A stretch of DNA of 64,000 bases from Epiperipatus broadwayi. Lineage: Eukaryota > Onychophora > Udeonychophora > Euonychophora > Peripatidae. The notes beneath the pieces were generated by a model, which searched no databases, was not told the DNA's origin, and was given only the letters and a program-made list of their open reading frames with translations. The translations under genes and the position numbers were made by a program. Positions 14,021-24,622 of this stretch are shown one piece after another; position 1 is the first letter of the stretch, and the number at the start of each line of letters is the position of its first letter. Where the stretch lies: contig JAQFVV010000285.1 in NCBI GenBank assembly GCA_028023455.1, forward strand, positions 678,501 to 742,500, read 5' to 3'.

Positions 14021-14270
14021 TATTATTATTATGTTTCAAAAGATAAACTTTATTGAGTCTTAAAAAGGTTACATAAGTTGCCTTTGAAAACATAAGGTCT
14101 TAAATACAAATTGATTCATGGTACTACATATGTAATAAAGGGTTTGCAATCTTGATAGGAAAGAAAACATGATTTACAGTAATTTAAAGAAAAAAAAATT
14201 ACATAACAAGATACATATCAAATTAGATTTACATAGCATTATTTTTTAAATGCGATTTTGAGAAAAGTAC
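14021..14270 (-). mobile_element. LINE 3'-end fragment
   Basis: On the minus strand the sequence ends ...AATAAAGTTTATCTTTTGAAACATAATAATAATA. The same 3' signature (AATAAAGT, then TTTTGAAACATA, then an A or TAA tail) ends the LINE fragment at 43071-43693 and, more loosely, the one at 47203-49430. I infer a 5'-truncated insertion that entered in the minus orientation with a TAA-type tail. Its upstream limit is uncertain and no coding part is recognisable. Confidence 0.5.
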
Positions 14271-14429
14271 ATGGAAACACATGATAGTATGAATGAAAAA
14301 ATATGGAGGGTTAAAGTTGGTATTAGATTGATATATGGTCCCATAAAAATTGAGTTCATTTGTTGCTGAGAGTACTATAGTTTGCATAGCTAAATATTGT
14401 TTATTTGTTACATAATTTCCATGTAAAAA

Positions 14430-14823
14430 AATTGAAAAATACTATTCATTATGAATTGGAAATTGAAAAAATACTCATTCAGCATGAATTGCATTTTGGG
14501 ATAATGGGAAAATGCTAATTAGCATGAATTGCATCTTGTGAAAATGGAAAAATACTAGTTCAACATGAATTCCATATTGGAAACATGGGAAAATAGTAAT
14601 CAGCCAGAACTGAATCTTGAGAAAGTGGAAAAATACTATTTAGTATGAATTGCATCTTGGGAAAATAGAAAAATAGTAATCAGCCAGAACTGAATCTTGG
14701 GAAAATGGGAAAATATTAGCTAGCATAAAATGCAACTTGGGAAAATGGAAAAATACTGGTTCAGCATGAATTGCATATTGGGAAAATACTAGTTAGCATG
14801 AATTGCATCTTGGGAAAATATAC
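14430..14823. repeat. Diverged minisatellite, about 9 units of ~42 bp
   Basis: The unit reads approximately ATACTAGTTCAGCATGAATT followed by GCATCTTGGGAAAATGGAAAA. Two alternating unit types occur: one with AGCATGAATTGCAT and one with CAGCCAGAACTGAAT. This suggests higher-order duplication. There is no coding capacity. Confidence 0.85.
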
Positions 14824-15099
14824 TATTATTATTAGATATATATATATTTTGTGTGTGTGTTGAAATAAATGTTATTATAGGCGAAAGATGTTTTATAAAA
14901 TATGTTTTTGGGACCGTATTTAATAAAATAATATTAAAGTAAATATACTGAACATTTCAATATAACACTTAATCACGTGGTTGTAGCAGAAACAATTGTA
15001 TCACTCGATTGTAGAATAGTTTAAATTAAATTTGGTAGTATTTTTCATATTCATTTGTGTGAAGAAACTCTTCCAAATAGTTGGCAATTTTATTTTTTA

Positions 15100-15375
15100 T
15101 TACATTTGCTAATACAATTTGTCTTTTTTAAAATATTTATATATATGAATAAAAACAGATATAATTTCTTCTCTACACAGTTACTTTCATATTTCAATCA
15201 GAAATTAGAGCAAAATGGCTTCCTCTAAAATTTAAACATTAAAAGACATTTGTATAGCTAATAACACAATACCTTTCTGTAAGTTAAAATCTTTTTAAAA
15301 AAACATTTTTAATCAATAAATGGGTGATTCATTGTGATAAATATCTTATAGTTATATATATTTATTTTTAGGAAG
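15100..15375. repeat. Left inverted flank of PLE-2
   Basis: This region matches the reverse complement of 18545-18830. Shared landmarks are GAGGAAGCCATTTTGCT on the right side versus AGCAAAATGGCTTCCTC here, and GGGTGATTCATTGTGATAAA here versus its diverged reverse complement on the right. The arms enclose about 3.1 kb containing PLE-2. Inverted partial copies around PLEs are a known feature of Penelope-type insertions. Confidence 0.7.
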
Positions 15376-15689
15376 AGACCAAAAAAAAACCCAATTATTT
15401 TTTATAAAAATGATTCAATATGATATTATTAGTGATTTTAAATGGTATATCTCTAATTATGTCATTATAAAAGTGTAAATTTAATATATTTAATTGAAAG
15501 TAACAAATGGAATCGTTTTTTTAAATGAATCCACACTTTCTGTAGATTTGACATTTCATATTAAAATGACAGACCAGTTTCTAAACACTTCAATTTTCAA
15601 ATTACTCAATTGATGATTTAAGAGGGGTCATCTTGCAGAATATAATTTCTCTTTCACAAGAAAGAGGAAACAGAAAGATTGTTTTTTTT

Positions 15690-15765
15690 TAGTTATACAT
15701 TTTAAACTTTACATCCTTAAGATGTGTTAGTTATACATTTTAAACTTTACATCCTTATGATGTGA
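15690..15765. repeat. Two tandem copies of a 38-bp unit
   Basis: The phrase TAGTTATACATTTTAAACTT followed by TACATCCTTA(A/T)GATGTG starts at 15690 and again at 15728. It is a recent local duplication with almost no divergence. Confidence 0.9.
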
Positions 15766-16025
15766 ATGTGAACTTAGGCATTATTACATCCTTGAATTAC
15801 ATGACTTCATAATGATCTATTTTTCATTCAATTATTTTTGTTTGATATGTTAACCAATATAAATTAAATATATATATATCTTTTCTTGTTTATATATATT
15901 TGAAATTTAATTTGAATATGCAATCCTTTGTACACATATTTTATATACATTTTTCATATAGACATTTACATATATATATGAAAAACAAAAAAAACACAAG
16001 TTAAAACTTGCTGATGCTTGTATTT

Positions 16026-16272
16026 ATGACAATAGATGGCATTCTACCAAAAACACCATCAAGCGTAGTTTTTTGTTTACATAAACGTCAGAGCAAGCAT
16101 TCACTATCTCTAACTTTAATTTTCATCTTCAGATCACGATTTCAATCTATTTGCTATCATCATGATCTGAAGGTGGAAATTAAAGTTAGAGATAGTGAAT
16201 GCCTGCTCTGACGTTTATGTAAACAAAAACTATGCTTGACGGTGTTTTTGGTAGAATGCCATCTATTGTCAT
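16026..16272. mobile_element. Palindromic MITE, complete
   Basis: The arms 16026-16140 and 16159-16272 are about 115 bp each and nearly perfect reverse complements around an 18-bp loop. The ends read ATGACAATAGATGGC and GCCATCTATTGTCAT. TA-rich DNA flanks both sides, compatible with a TA target, but I cannot fix a TSD. The frame at 16008-16211 simply crosses the palindrome. A 40-bp fragment of the same end lies at 971-1010. It sits just upstream of the PLE-2 coding region, inside the inverted flanks. Confidence 0.85.
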
Positions 16273-16339
16273 ATATATATATATTATTCTTTAAAATGAA
16301 ATTAAGGAAATTATTGAATAAGTTAAAAAAATAAAATTT

Positions 16340-17932
16340 AATTATTACTATTGAAGATAAAGAATCTCGGTTTGTAATATTAAATAAAGAAGATTATGAA
16401 GATAAAATTAAAAATGACTTGATTAAACAAGATTTTATAAAAATAGAAAAGAATCCAAGTATTTTAATTAAATATAAATATATAAAAATATTACAAAGAA
16501 TGAGAGAAACTAAGTTGATTGATAATAATGAATATAAGTTATTATATCCAACAGCGTTTGAACATCCTATGGTATTTGGAAATATAAAAACTCATAAAGA
16601 AAATATGCCTGTATGATTAATATTGGATTTTAATGATTATATATTAAAAGAAATGTGTAATCTTATATATAGAAAACTTGCGGATGGTATGGGTTATGGA
16701 AAGTATTGTGTGAAAAATTCTGAGGAAGTACTAAAAAGTTTTAATACAGTTAAATTAAATAGGAATGGTAATGTAGCATCATTTGATATAGATAAAATGT
16801 ATCAGAGTGTTTCTAGGATAGAAAGTATTAACATTGTAGTTAGAAAAGTCAAAGATGAGAAGATAATTTCAAAAGAATGGATAAAAATAATAGAAGAGGT
16901 TTTAATCATGATTAATGAGACTTTATATGTAAAATATAATAATGAATTTTGGAGTATTGAAAAGGGATGGATAATGGGCTGTTCGATAAGTGAAATTATG
17001 GCATCAACTATGGTTGATTGGATTGAGCAGAAAGTAATTGATAAGTATATTGAAAATGGAGAAATTATAAAGTATTTTAGGTATGTGGATGATATTTTAG
17101 TTGTAGGAAATGGAAGAAGCATAATGAAAGATTTTAATGAGCTAAATAAAAATATGTTTAATATTAAATTTACTATAAAAAATAATGAAGAAGGAATAAA
17201 ATATTTGGATTTATTAATAAAAAAGTATGAAAATGGAATGATTAATATAAAGCACTACATAAAAAATAAAAATGTTACAGGAATGATACATCCAGAATCT
17301 TATCAACCTTGGTGTCAAAAAATGGGTAGTAATAGGAATAAAAGAAAAAAAATGATAGGCTTACATTTAATGATAAAGATGCAATGGAGCAAAAATTGAA
17401 AATCCAAGATGAATACATTGAATATGGATATAATAGTAAAATTGTAAGAAATATTGTAATAAATAAAAATAGGTATAAAAAAGTTAGCAATAAAAATGAA
17501 ACAAAAAATAAGAAATGGATTTCTATTCCATATTCTAAGGATGTATATGAAATTCTAAATGATAGAAAAGAAAAAATAAATCTTAATATAGGTATTGGAT
17601 GGAAAAATAGTAAATCTTTAAAAAAACTAGTAAGTAATTCTAAAATAAGGAATGATAAAAATGATAGGATAGGAATAGTTTATAAAATTATTTGTAAAAG
17701 ATGCAAGATGATATACATAAGTCAGTCAGCAAAAAGTAAAATAGAAAGGGGTAAAGAGCATGACAGAGCTATAAATAGAAAAGATATTAAATCAGGTCCA
17801 TTTTGCCATTTTTTAGAAACAGGACACATTATGAATTGTGAAGAAAGTATTGAAGTCATCAAATATTATAAAAATTATAAAGAAAAGTATATGAAACATT
17901 GTATATACATGAAAATAAAGAAAAATGTATGA
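16340..17932 (+). pseudogene. Penelope-like element PLE-2: RT + GIY-YIG, decayed
   Basis: The conceptual product starts with an N-terminal stretch of the type conserved before PLE RT domains (ESRFVILNKEDYEDKI). The RT palm follows: motif A ASFDIDKMYQSV, motif B GWIMGCSISEIMAS and motif C RYVDD (YVDD codons about 17082-17093), then IKYLDLLI. After a frameshift near 17390 the GIY-YIG domain follows: GIVYKIICKRCKMIYISQ, an Arg-containing ERGKEH and HFLETGH. A TGA at 16614-16616 interrupts the frame just before LILDFN. The YIG box reads YIS, so the Gly is lost. The 5' end of the coding region is missing or unrecognisable. The protein would normally make cDNA and nick target DNA; this copy cannot. 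Confidence 0.85.
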
Positions 17933-18544
17933 ATTTAGTACAAGGATCGGTAAAGTTAGGTGGAAAATGGTCATTAAATAAAAATTGAAAAATATGAAAA
18001 CATCTGTATTGTTAAGTTTGACCTGTAGATGATGTGTTAAGATGATTTGTAAATCACGTGAATTTTTTCAATTGTTATAATATCTTGATAAGGTTCATTT
18101 TTGAATGAAAATCGATTAGATATTAATAAATTTATTATTTATATATTTTAAGTATTTTGTTGTCTATAAATTGAATATATTTCATTTTAAAGAATAATAT
18201 ATTAGAAAGACAACATAATGGTTTTGTAATGCCATCATTGTGATATATATATATATATATATATGTTATATAATGAGCTTGCAAATAGCTCTTAACAAAG
18301 TTTTCAGAATATTTCCCACCTCAGACTGGTTTCTGCTAGTAATTTCTTCAATGACATGCTAGGATATTCAATCATTAGATTTAAAATACCAGGCCAAGCC
18401 CAGCACTTTATCAAATGGATAACTAACTCTGAAACTTTCAGACAACCCTATGTTTTCCAATCCAGCAATCTAACTTAAATATCCATATGTATATACATTA
18501 ATGAATTATTATTTTTGTAAAGTTTTATAAGTTTGTTTCTTCTT

Positions 18545-18830
18545 GTATTTTTCTAAAAAAATAATTATAAGAAATTTATCATAATGGATCACTGGGTGAT
18601 TGATTAAAAAAGGTTTTTTTAAGAATTTTAATTTATAAGAATTTATTGCATTAGCAGATAAGCACATGCTTTTTAACATTTAAGTTTTGGAGGAAGCCAT
18701 TTTGCTGTAGTCTCTGATAAAAAAAACAATCTTCTGAATGAAGTACTGAAATGACTAGGTAGAGAAATAATTGTTTGTTTTTGATTTGATTTATTTATAT
18801 ATTTCATTTAGTTAGTAAATACTTTTGTTA
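18545..18830. repeat. Right inverted flank of PLE-2
   Basis: This is the reverse-complement partner of 15100-15375, and it lies about 600 bp downstream of the GIY-YIG stop. The best stretch is around 18683-18710 (TTTTGGAGGAAGCCATTTTG). Similarity decays toward 18900, where CTTCCTCAGG is the last landmark. It probably represents the PLE-2 terminal region, one copy in each orientation. Confidence 0.65.
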
Positions 18831-19081
18831 TTATATATAAATGAAATCCAATATAGAAATTTTCTTGCAATATTTAGCCTTCCTCAGGTCCATTTTCCAT
18901 GTTTAATATCTAGTTGGATAGGTTTTGAATATTTGTTTTTGATAATATCTTATTTTCAGCTAACAACACTACTAAAATGAACCTGTTATATAGCCTATAG
19001 AGGGCACATTTAGTTAATTTCACTGAATTTCAGGCTCTAAAATTTTTTAGTATTTTTTGTGGGTTTCTGGAAATTTTCCAA

Positions 19082-19947
19082 GTGGAAACCTTTTCTGATA
19101 AAAGTTTAATCTCTTACTCTGCTGCTCAGCTAAGTGTGAATAAGTTATTCAGTATTAAAAAAACTTACAACAGTTCTAAAGAATCATCAATGGAACAAGT
19201 TGAGGAAGAAGCTATCTTTGGAGTTAAAGATAAATCAGGATCTAGTTCCCTGCAACCAATATCACTATTCAGAGGTGCCATAGTCAAATGGAAGATGACT
19301 TATTTTCAAAAGCTCATCCCAAGTCAAAATTTCAAACCAACAAGAAACAGGATGAAGCCTTTAGAGAGATTGTTGAAAATCTGAATTCCCAAGCTTGGGA
19401 AATAGTAATGGTGCTTTTAACTTTTATTTTTCCTCATAATTCTGCTATATCAAATAATCCTAACAGTAAATTTGATAAAAATGAGAAAACTAACATAGTG
19501 GCTTCCAATTTAAATGCTTCACCTTCTAAAAATCAACTTAAGATACTAATTAATAACAAACCTTCTTATGCTAACATTATACAGATAGGCCTAAGTGAGT
19601 TTAACATTACAACAAGGGAAACTTCAAAAAATCAAAAAGACATTTTCAATTTAATTGATGAAGAAATGGAAGAGAACTTTGCTGTTAGTTCCAGAAACCC
19701 CAATCTTCTTAATTTAAATTTGGAGCAAAAGTACCTTGATTTGATATCAAATAAATTTAATAGCACCATTCCCCTTCAACTACATAAATTATTTCTTAAA
19801 TTTTACAGTGAAAATACTTCAATCTTGATTGTTACTAACCCTTCACATGATTTATATAAATTCCCAATTAATGAACATTATAATAAGTTAACAAAAAAAA
19901 CAAAAAAAAATATGGAGTTTGGTTCACAAAATTTTCCAACATCCTAA
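19082..19947 (+). pseudogene. LINE ORF1 (gag-like), N-terminal part
   Basis: Two overlapping frames (19082-19384 and 19288-19947) encode hydrophilic sequence rich in Ser, Asn and Lys without a recognisable enzyme motif. They precede the CCHC knuckle and the EN domain in the order expected of LINE ORF1. A frame change near 19290-19380 and a stop at about 19945 break the reading frame. The assignment rests on position and on the downstream zinc knuckle rather than on the N-terminal sequence itself. Confidence 0.55.
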
Positions 19948-20361
19948 TAATCATTATTAATAATAGAATTTAACAACCTCACTCAGAAAATTTTTAAATA
20001 CCTTAATGACAAAATTATTTGCAACCTCTCTCAGAAAATTTACTTTCAGAAAATTTTCAAATATCTTGATGGTAAAATTATTTGCCACATTAATTGAACT
20101 GTCGCACAATCTTATCAGGCATGATCAAAAACTGTTACCTTAGATTTAAAGAAAATGATTTGCAATAATTACTTAGGTCTTATGGCAAAGTCTCAATTTG
20201 TAAGTACCTAATTAATAAGGGGGCAGATCTTCCAGTATATACTAAAACTGCCTCCTTTGAATTCACTTTGAAGAGAGAATCAAACCCCACTGACAATTCC
20301 TACTCTCTATCATGCGGAGATTTCCACTTTTATCATTACCTTCCATGGCATTCCTCAGCAA

Positions 20362-20427
20362 TGGTTCTTCTGTTGGCAGATCAGCCACTTGGTGAGGGAT
20401 TGCCCAGCCAGAATCTGTCATAATTGT
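20362..20427 (+). pseudogene. Remnant CCHC zinc knuckle of LINE ORF1
   Basis: In the frame of the 19288 segment, Cys (20371) is followed by four residues, His (20386), four residues and Cys (20401). This gives CWQISHLVRDC. The position of the first Cys, three codons upstream, is Trp (TGG at 20362), so the C-x2-C-x4-H-x4-C knuckle has lost one ligand. A second Cys pair (CHNC) follows at 20416-20427. Such knuckles bind nucleic acid in LINE ORF1 and gag proteins. Confidence 0.65.
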
Positions 20428-20831
20428 AAAATGATCAAAACAAGACTACATTGCTATAACTCAGATTCATTTGTACTGTCCATGAATGCACACATTGCTA
20501 AGTCTACTCTTGTGGTCTGAAGCTATGAAGAGTACCACCTACCCTCAATCAACTTCCATCAATAAGGAAATGCCTAACCCTTTGTTATATACTGCTCACT
20601 CAATGAGATTAAATGAGCACTTTGGCTCAGTGTCTTCCACTATGAAAGAGGCCCCTTAAATGCCTCAATCAATGAAAAGGAAGGTGAAAAAACTGAATAA
20701 AGGCCCTACATCAATGGTGAGCAAAAAGTGGAAACAAACAAAACAGCCACAGTATTAGCTCTTCAGATACTGAACTCCTTGTCCCCTATCCACCAGGGAA
20801 AAATAGGGGTCCAATTCTAAGACAGATAATC

Positions 20832-21092
20832 ATGGATTCAATCATGGCAAATAAAACTCCTGGTAAGCAGATTCTATCTCCTGATCCTAATAATGATAAC
20901 TTACAGCAACCTATGGACTCTAAAGTAACAAATCCCAAACATGCATTCATGAATGGTTTGCAGTCTAAGACCTCAAGAGGGAAGACTTGTTCCTGTTCTC
21001 TAGACTCTAAAGTAGCATGTGCTAGAATATCTCCCATAGATGGTTTGCAATCCAGAGCATCAATGGAAAAAAGGCAGTATCCATCCTTCTAG
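20832..21092 (+). pseudogene. LINE ORF1 C-terminal linker with internal repeat
   Basis: This 86-residue frame contains a two-fold internal repeat: DSKVTNPKHAFMNGLQSKTS and DSKVACARISPIDGLQSRAS. It is hydrophilic with no recognised fold and sits between the zinc knuckle and the EN domain. I treat it as the end of ORF1 or a linker. It is interrupted before and after by stops. Confidence 0.5.
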
Positions 21093-21210
21093 CAGGATCA
21101 GTAATAGCTGAGTTTGCAAAGGAAAATCCACTAAAGATTCATTTCTTTATCCTGGAAATTTTTACCAGTTGTTCAATGAAAATCAAGTTGTAATGTTTCT
21201 ATTGAATTAA

Positions 21211-21806
21211 TGGCACATGAAGCTGAGAATATTGGGAATGAATATCCAGGGTCTTAATTCTCTAATTAGAGTAGATGCATTGATGAAATAGTTTAAGCAA
21301 CCCCCCCCCCATATTGTGTCTCTCTCCGAGACCAAGTTACCCAATTTTAAAGCTCCAAAATCCTGAACCTCCTTGGCAATTTGGCTACTTTTGTCACTGT
21401 ATCTGGTTTAAGCAATCATCCCCCCCCCCATATTGTGTCTCTCCGAGACCAAGTTACACCAATTTTTAAGCTCCAAAATCCTGAACCTCCTTGGCAATCT
21501 TGGCTACTTTCATCACTCATTGTCTTCTTCATCCACTGCTGGTGTGGCAATCTTAATTTATTAATCCATTTGTACCTTCAAAATCAACTATATAAATCCA
21601 CATGTAATTATTGCTACCCTATTCCACAAAGCTTTTATTCTGAATATAATATATATATATACTGCTATAAAAATGAATTGCTCATCTGCCAGATAATTCA
21701 ACAGATCAATATCATGCTTGCCTCTAACCCTTACTCTACTATTTTTCTGGGAAACTTTAACACCTCCTACCAGGAATTTATTGTAAAAATATATTCATCA
21801 ACTTAA
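21211..21806 (+). pseudogene. LINE endonuclease domain, with a tandem duplication
   Basis: Across frames the phrases LGMNIQGLNSLIRVDAL, PHIVSLSETKLPNF, GVAILI and STIFLGNFNT correspond to the start, the QET region, the middle and the GDFN region of LINE apurinic-type endonucleases. The QET Gln is Ser and the GDFN Asp is missing. A segment of about 115 bp starting at 21291 is repeated at 21406. Each copy opens with a C8-C10 run and contains the SLSETKL coding stretch, so the domain is duplicated as well as frameshifted. Confidence 0.7.
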
Positions 21807-22856
21807 TATGAGGTTCATAAGTGAGGAGGGTTTCTCCCCCCCCCAGTGTCTTTTCTTTTTATATAAGGAGGCATACTTCTCTGATAGACCTCATCTACTA
21901 CACACCAGAATTTCCCAATTGATCACATACTCCAACCTATAGCCTTCTCAGATTACTTGGCCTTATCCCTTAAACTATATCTAAACCTTAGCTCATGCAC
22001 TATTTCCAAGACTAAACACAACCACCATAATTCTTCTCAAGTCCTCATCTCCTGAGGCTATCCTCTCTGAGGCATATTTATATGTATATTTCAACAAAAT
22101 TTGAAATCCTGTCAGTATAAAATGGTGGTTGCCTAGTTTTCCTTCATTCAAATCTTAATGACCCCTAATCTCAAACTACACTTCATGTAATAAAGGCCCA
22201 TCATCACTCCTAATGGAACCCAAATCACTTAATAACCCCCTCATAAATCTTTCCTTTAATGCAACCCCTATAGAATCCATCATAAATCTGAAATTCCAAT
22301 ATAAGGGCAAATGATTGATTTTGGCAGATCTTTTTACCAAAATTCAAAAAGATTCAAATATTCTTGAGTCCAGGGGCTACATTAGGTGGACTCTGGGACA
22401 TATGGACAAGGGATCCACTTCATCATTGATTATTGTGGAAGACAAGCTTTACTGAGTATCAAATATGCTCCTCAAGATTTTTACATGTATCAGAGAAAAG
22501 TTCTCCACACTTACACCATGGCATTATGGAGGGAGATATTCTGGCCAAGTTAACCTTGATGCCTGAAAGAACCTATCCAGGGCTTCATGCAATCCCCCGA
22601 TACCTTCTGTTACATTTATCCAAATTTTCTATAGCAATCCATATATAACAATAATTATCTTTCTTCCAATACCCATGACATCAGTGAGCTCTATCTCATA
22701 GTGATAGTCCCATTCCTAAAGGGCAATATAATTCCATCTCTGTTGGAGAATGTGTGGCCCATCTCTATGACCACTCTGATGGACAAGGTTATTGAGTTGA
22801 CTATCAAAAACAAAATTCAGATCAAAATTCTCCCTGACATTTCACAATACTAATTT

Positions 22857-23390
22857 GTGAAAAAGGACAATTCAACTGCAGATGCCATATATATATTTAA
22901 AATCATTATTGATCATATCAGATTCTCCAAGCAATCTAGGCCAGTGGTAGTTCAGCCTGACATCTCTGCTGTCTTTGATTCTATCCAAATCAATACCCTT
23001 TTAAACTTGCTTGGTGAGCATGACATTTCCTTGGGAATAATTAAGAACCTCCTCTACAATCATGGATGTGTGCATCTCACTTGAATGGGAAGCTTTCTGT
23101 GCCATTCTTCACCACATCCTCCTTCCCCCAGGGCTTCCCTCTCAGTGCCCTGTTTTTCATCACCTACCTCAATCCATTGTTCCTACAAATCAAAAGATCT
23201 CTTTCTGGCATCCACATCCCAGCATTAAATACATTACTTCATCACATCATCTATATGAATGATTTAACTGTTTGTCTGCAGTCAAATAAACTAATCACCA
23301 GGTTCCTATCTGTGTTTAATGAGTTCTCTGAGCAATCCAGTCTCGGGTTTAATATGGCCAAGTCATCTGCCTGGTATTTATATTTCTAAA
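22857..23390 (+). pseudogene. LINE reverse transcriptase, decayed
   Basis: Frames at 22857-23084 and 23066-23389 carry RT landmarks: VQPDISAVFDSI (motif A), FPQGFPLSALFFITYLNPLF (motif B) and IIYMNDLTVCL (motif C, expected YxDD, here MND). FSEQSSLGFNMAKSS follows as the usual post-palm segment. One frameshift near 23066-23084 separates A from B. The enzyme would copy LINE RNA at the target site; loss of a catalytic Asp and the frameshifts make this copy dead. Confidence 0.8.
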
Positions 23391-24029
23391 AACATTCCTG
23401 GCCTATTTGCAGCAAAGTCTCAGAATTTCTTAGATTTCTCTATATTTGAATCCACTTCAGCCATAGATCTATCCAAGAGAAGATTCTTCAATCTACACAG
23501 AAAATTACATAATCCCTTTCCAAAGTATATATGTCCATGTTTGCCACATCCTCCCTCATCAATATACTAATATTTCCTAAATAGGATATTTCATCCCAGT
23601 GATTAACTTCACTAAAGCCTTTATCAGGAAGGTACATAAGATGTGCACCAATCTGATTAGAGGGACAAAAAGTGCAAATATTGGCTTGAGAGGCCTGCAA
23701 AAACACAAAAAGCCCAATGGGCTACCTCTACACTACTTTCTATTTTAATGCTCCTACAACATAGTCTATGTAATACCTACCTCCTCATCCTTTAAGGAGA
23801 TATCTCCCACAGACAAACCTCCCCTTGTTGGCACCAGCTGATTGACAACCCTCACATCCCATATCTATAAGTATACTGCAATTTCTAATAATCCATCCTC
23901 CAAGAAAATTAATTTCTGAGATGCTTATTATATCTTATTTCTTGATGTTTCTGCAGGAACAACCCTTATTCCACTCAACAATCATCTGCTAATAAAGAAA
24001 TTTAAGTAATGGTTCCTTAAACCCAAATT

Positions 24030-24451
24030 CTTTGATTTCCTATTGAAAATTAACATGAATGCCTTGCCTACTAAACATTTCTTTTACATCACTGAGGTTT
24101 CTCAAGCATTGATTCCACTTGCTTCCTCTGACTCAGAGAGGAAGAAACTTTTCTATATCTCCTCTCCCACTGCCTTACCCTTCAATCTTACAGAGACCTT
24201 ATAGCCTCCATGCTAAAAGACAAAAGGCCTACATTATCTACTCTCATTGCTAACATGATATGTGGATCCATCCTGGCACTATGGTTCACCCATTGCTGGC
24301 TCATCTTCAATCATACTCTGGATTGTCTGTTTGATTTATTTATTGATAAAATTTAAATAATTTAGAAGATAGTCCATAATTGGGCCCCTCCTATATCTTT
24401 GAAGCCACATGGAAACTGATCAATATTCCCTCTAGGTATGGTGCATTGCAT
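24030..24451 (+). pseudogene. LINE C-terminal region
   Basis: Phrases FDFLLKINMNALPTKHFFY, then SILALWFTHCWLIFNH, then FEATWKLINIPSRYGAL parallel FIDFLLKCNLSSLPTTTF and SIWLVRCKYIF at 51982-52577, and TFVLYALWCTRCAFVLG and AATWSRFRK at 43071-43442. All three fragments therefore represent the same domain of related LINEs. Several frameshifts are present. Confidence 0.6.
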
Positions 24452-24622
24452 AGCTAGATTGGAAATCTCCTATTCTAAAAACAATGAGTAACTGGCTAGG
24501 GCACATTCCTTTGGAATTGATTATTTTTTGTATTCCTTTCCAAACCTATCTCTCAGACCCTGAGCATTATGACCTTGGAATTCATGCTGAAGTGTCTGAT
24601 TTACCTATGTAATTCTGTATGT

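Larger units (their letters stand above)
18990..24622 (+). mobile_element. Old near-full-length LINE (L1/Tx1-like), decayed
   Basis: Parts appear in the canonical order: a gag-like ORF1 (19082-20700), an apurinic endonuclease-type domain (about 21211-21806), an RT (22857-23390) and a C-terminal region (24030-24451). All carry stops and frameshifts. The EN phrases NIQGLNSLI, IVSLSETKLP, GVAILI and FLGNFNT and the RT phrase FPQGFPLSALFF support a non-LTR retrotransposon. The GVAILI and RT style suggests the L1/Tx1 group, which is an inference. Base composition is less AT-rich than the surroundings. Boundaries are approximate; no TSD was found. Confidence 0.8.

Noticed and set aside
16802-17122. 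Minus-strand frame opposite PLE-2
   Set aside because: It is a shadow of the RT coding strand, as are the minus-strand frames at 30377-30673, 31375-31572, 32883-33167 and 33881-34078.
16340-17932. Homing endonuclease or host GIY-YIG nuclease
   Set aside because: The GIY-YIG domain follows an RT with PLE-type motifs in the same element, so PLE is the right family.
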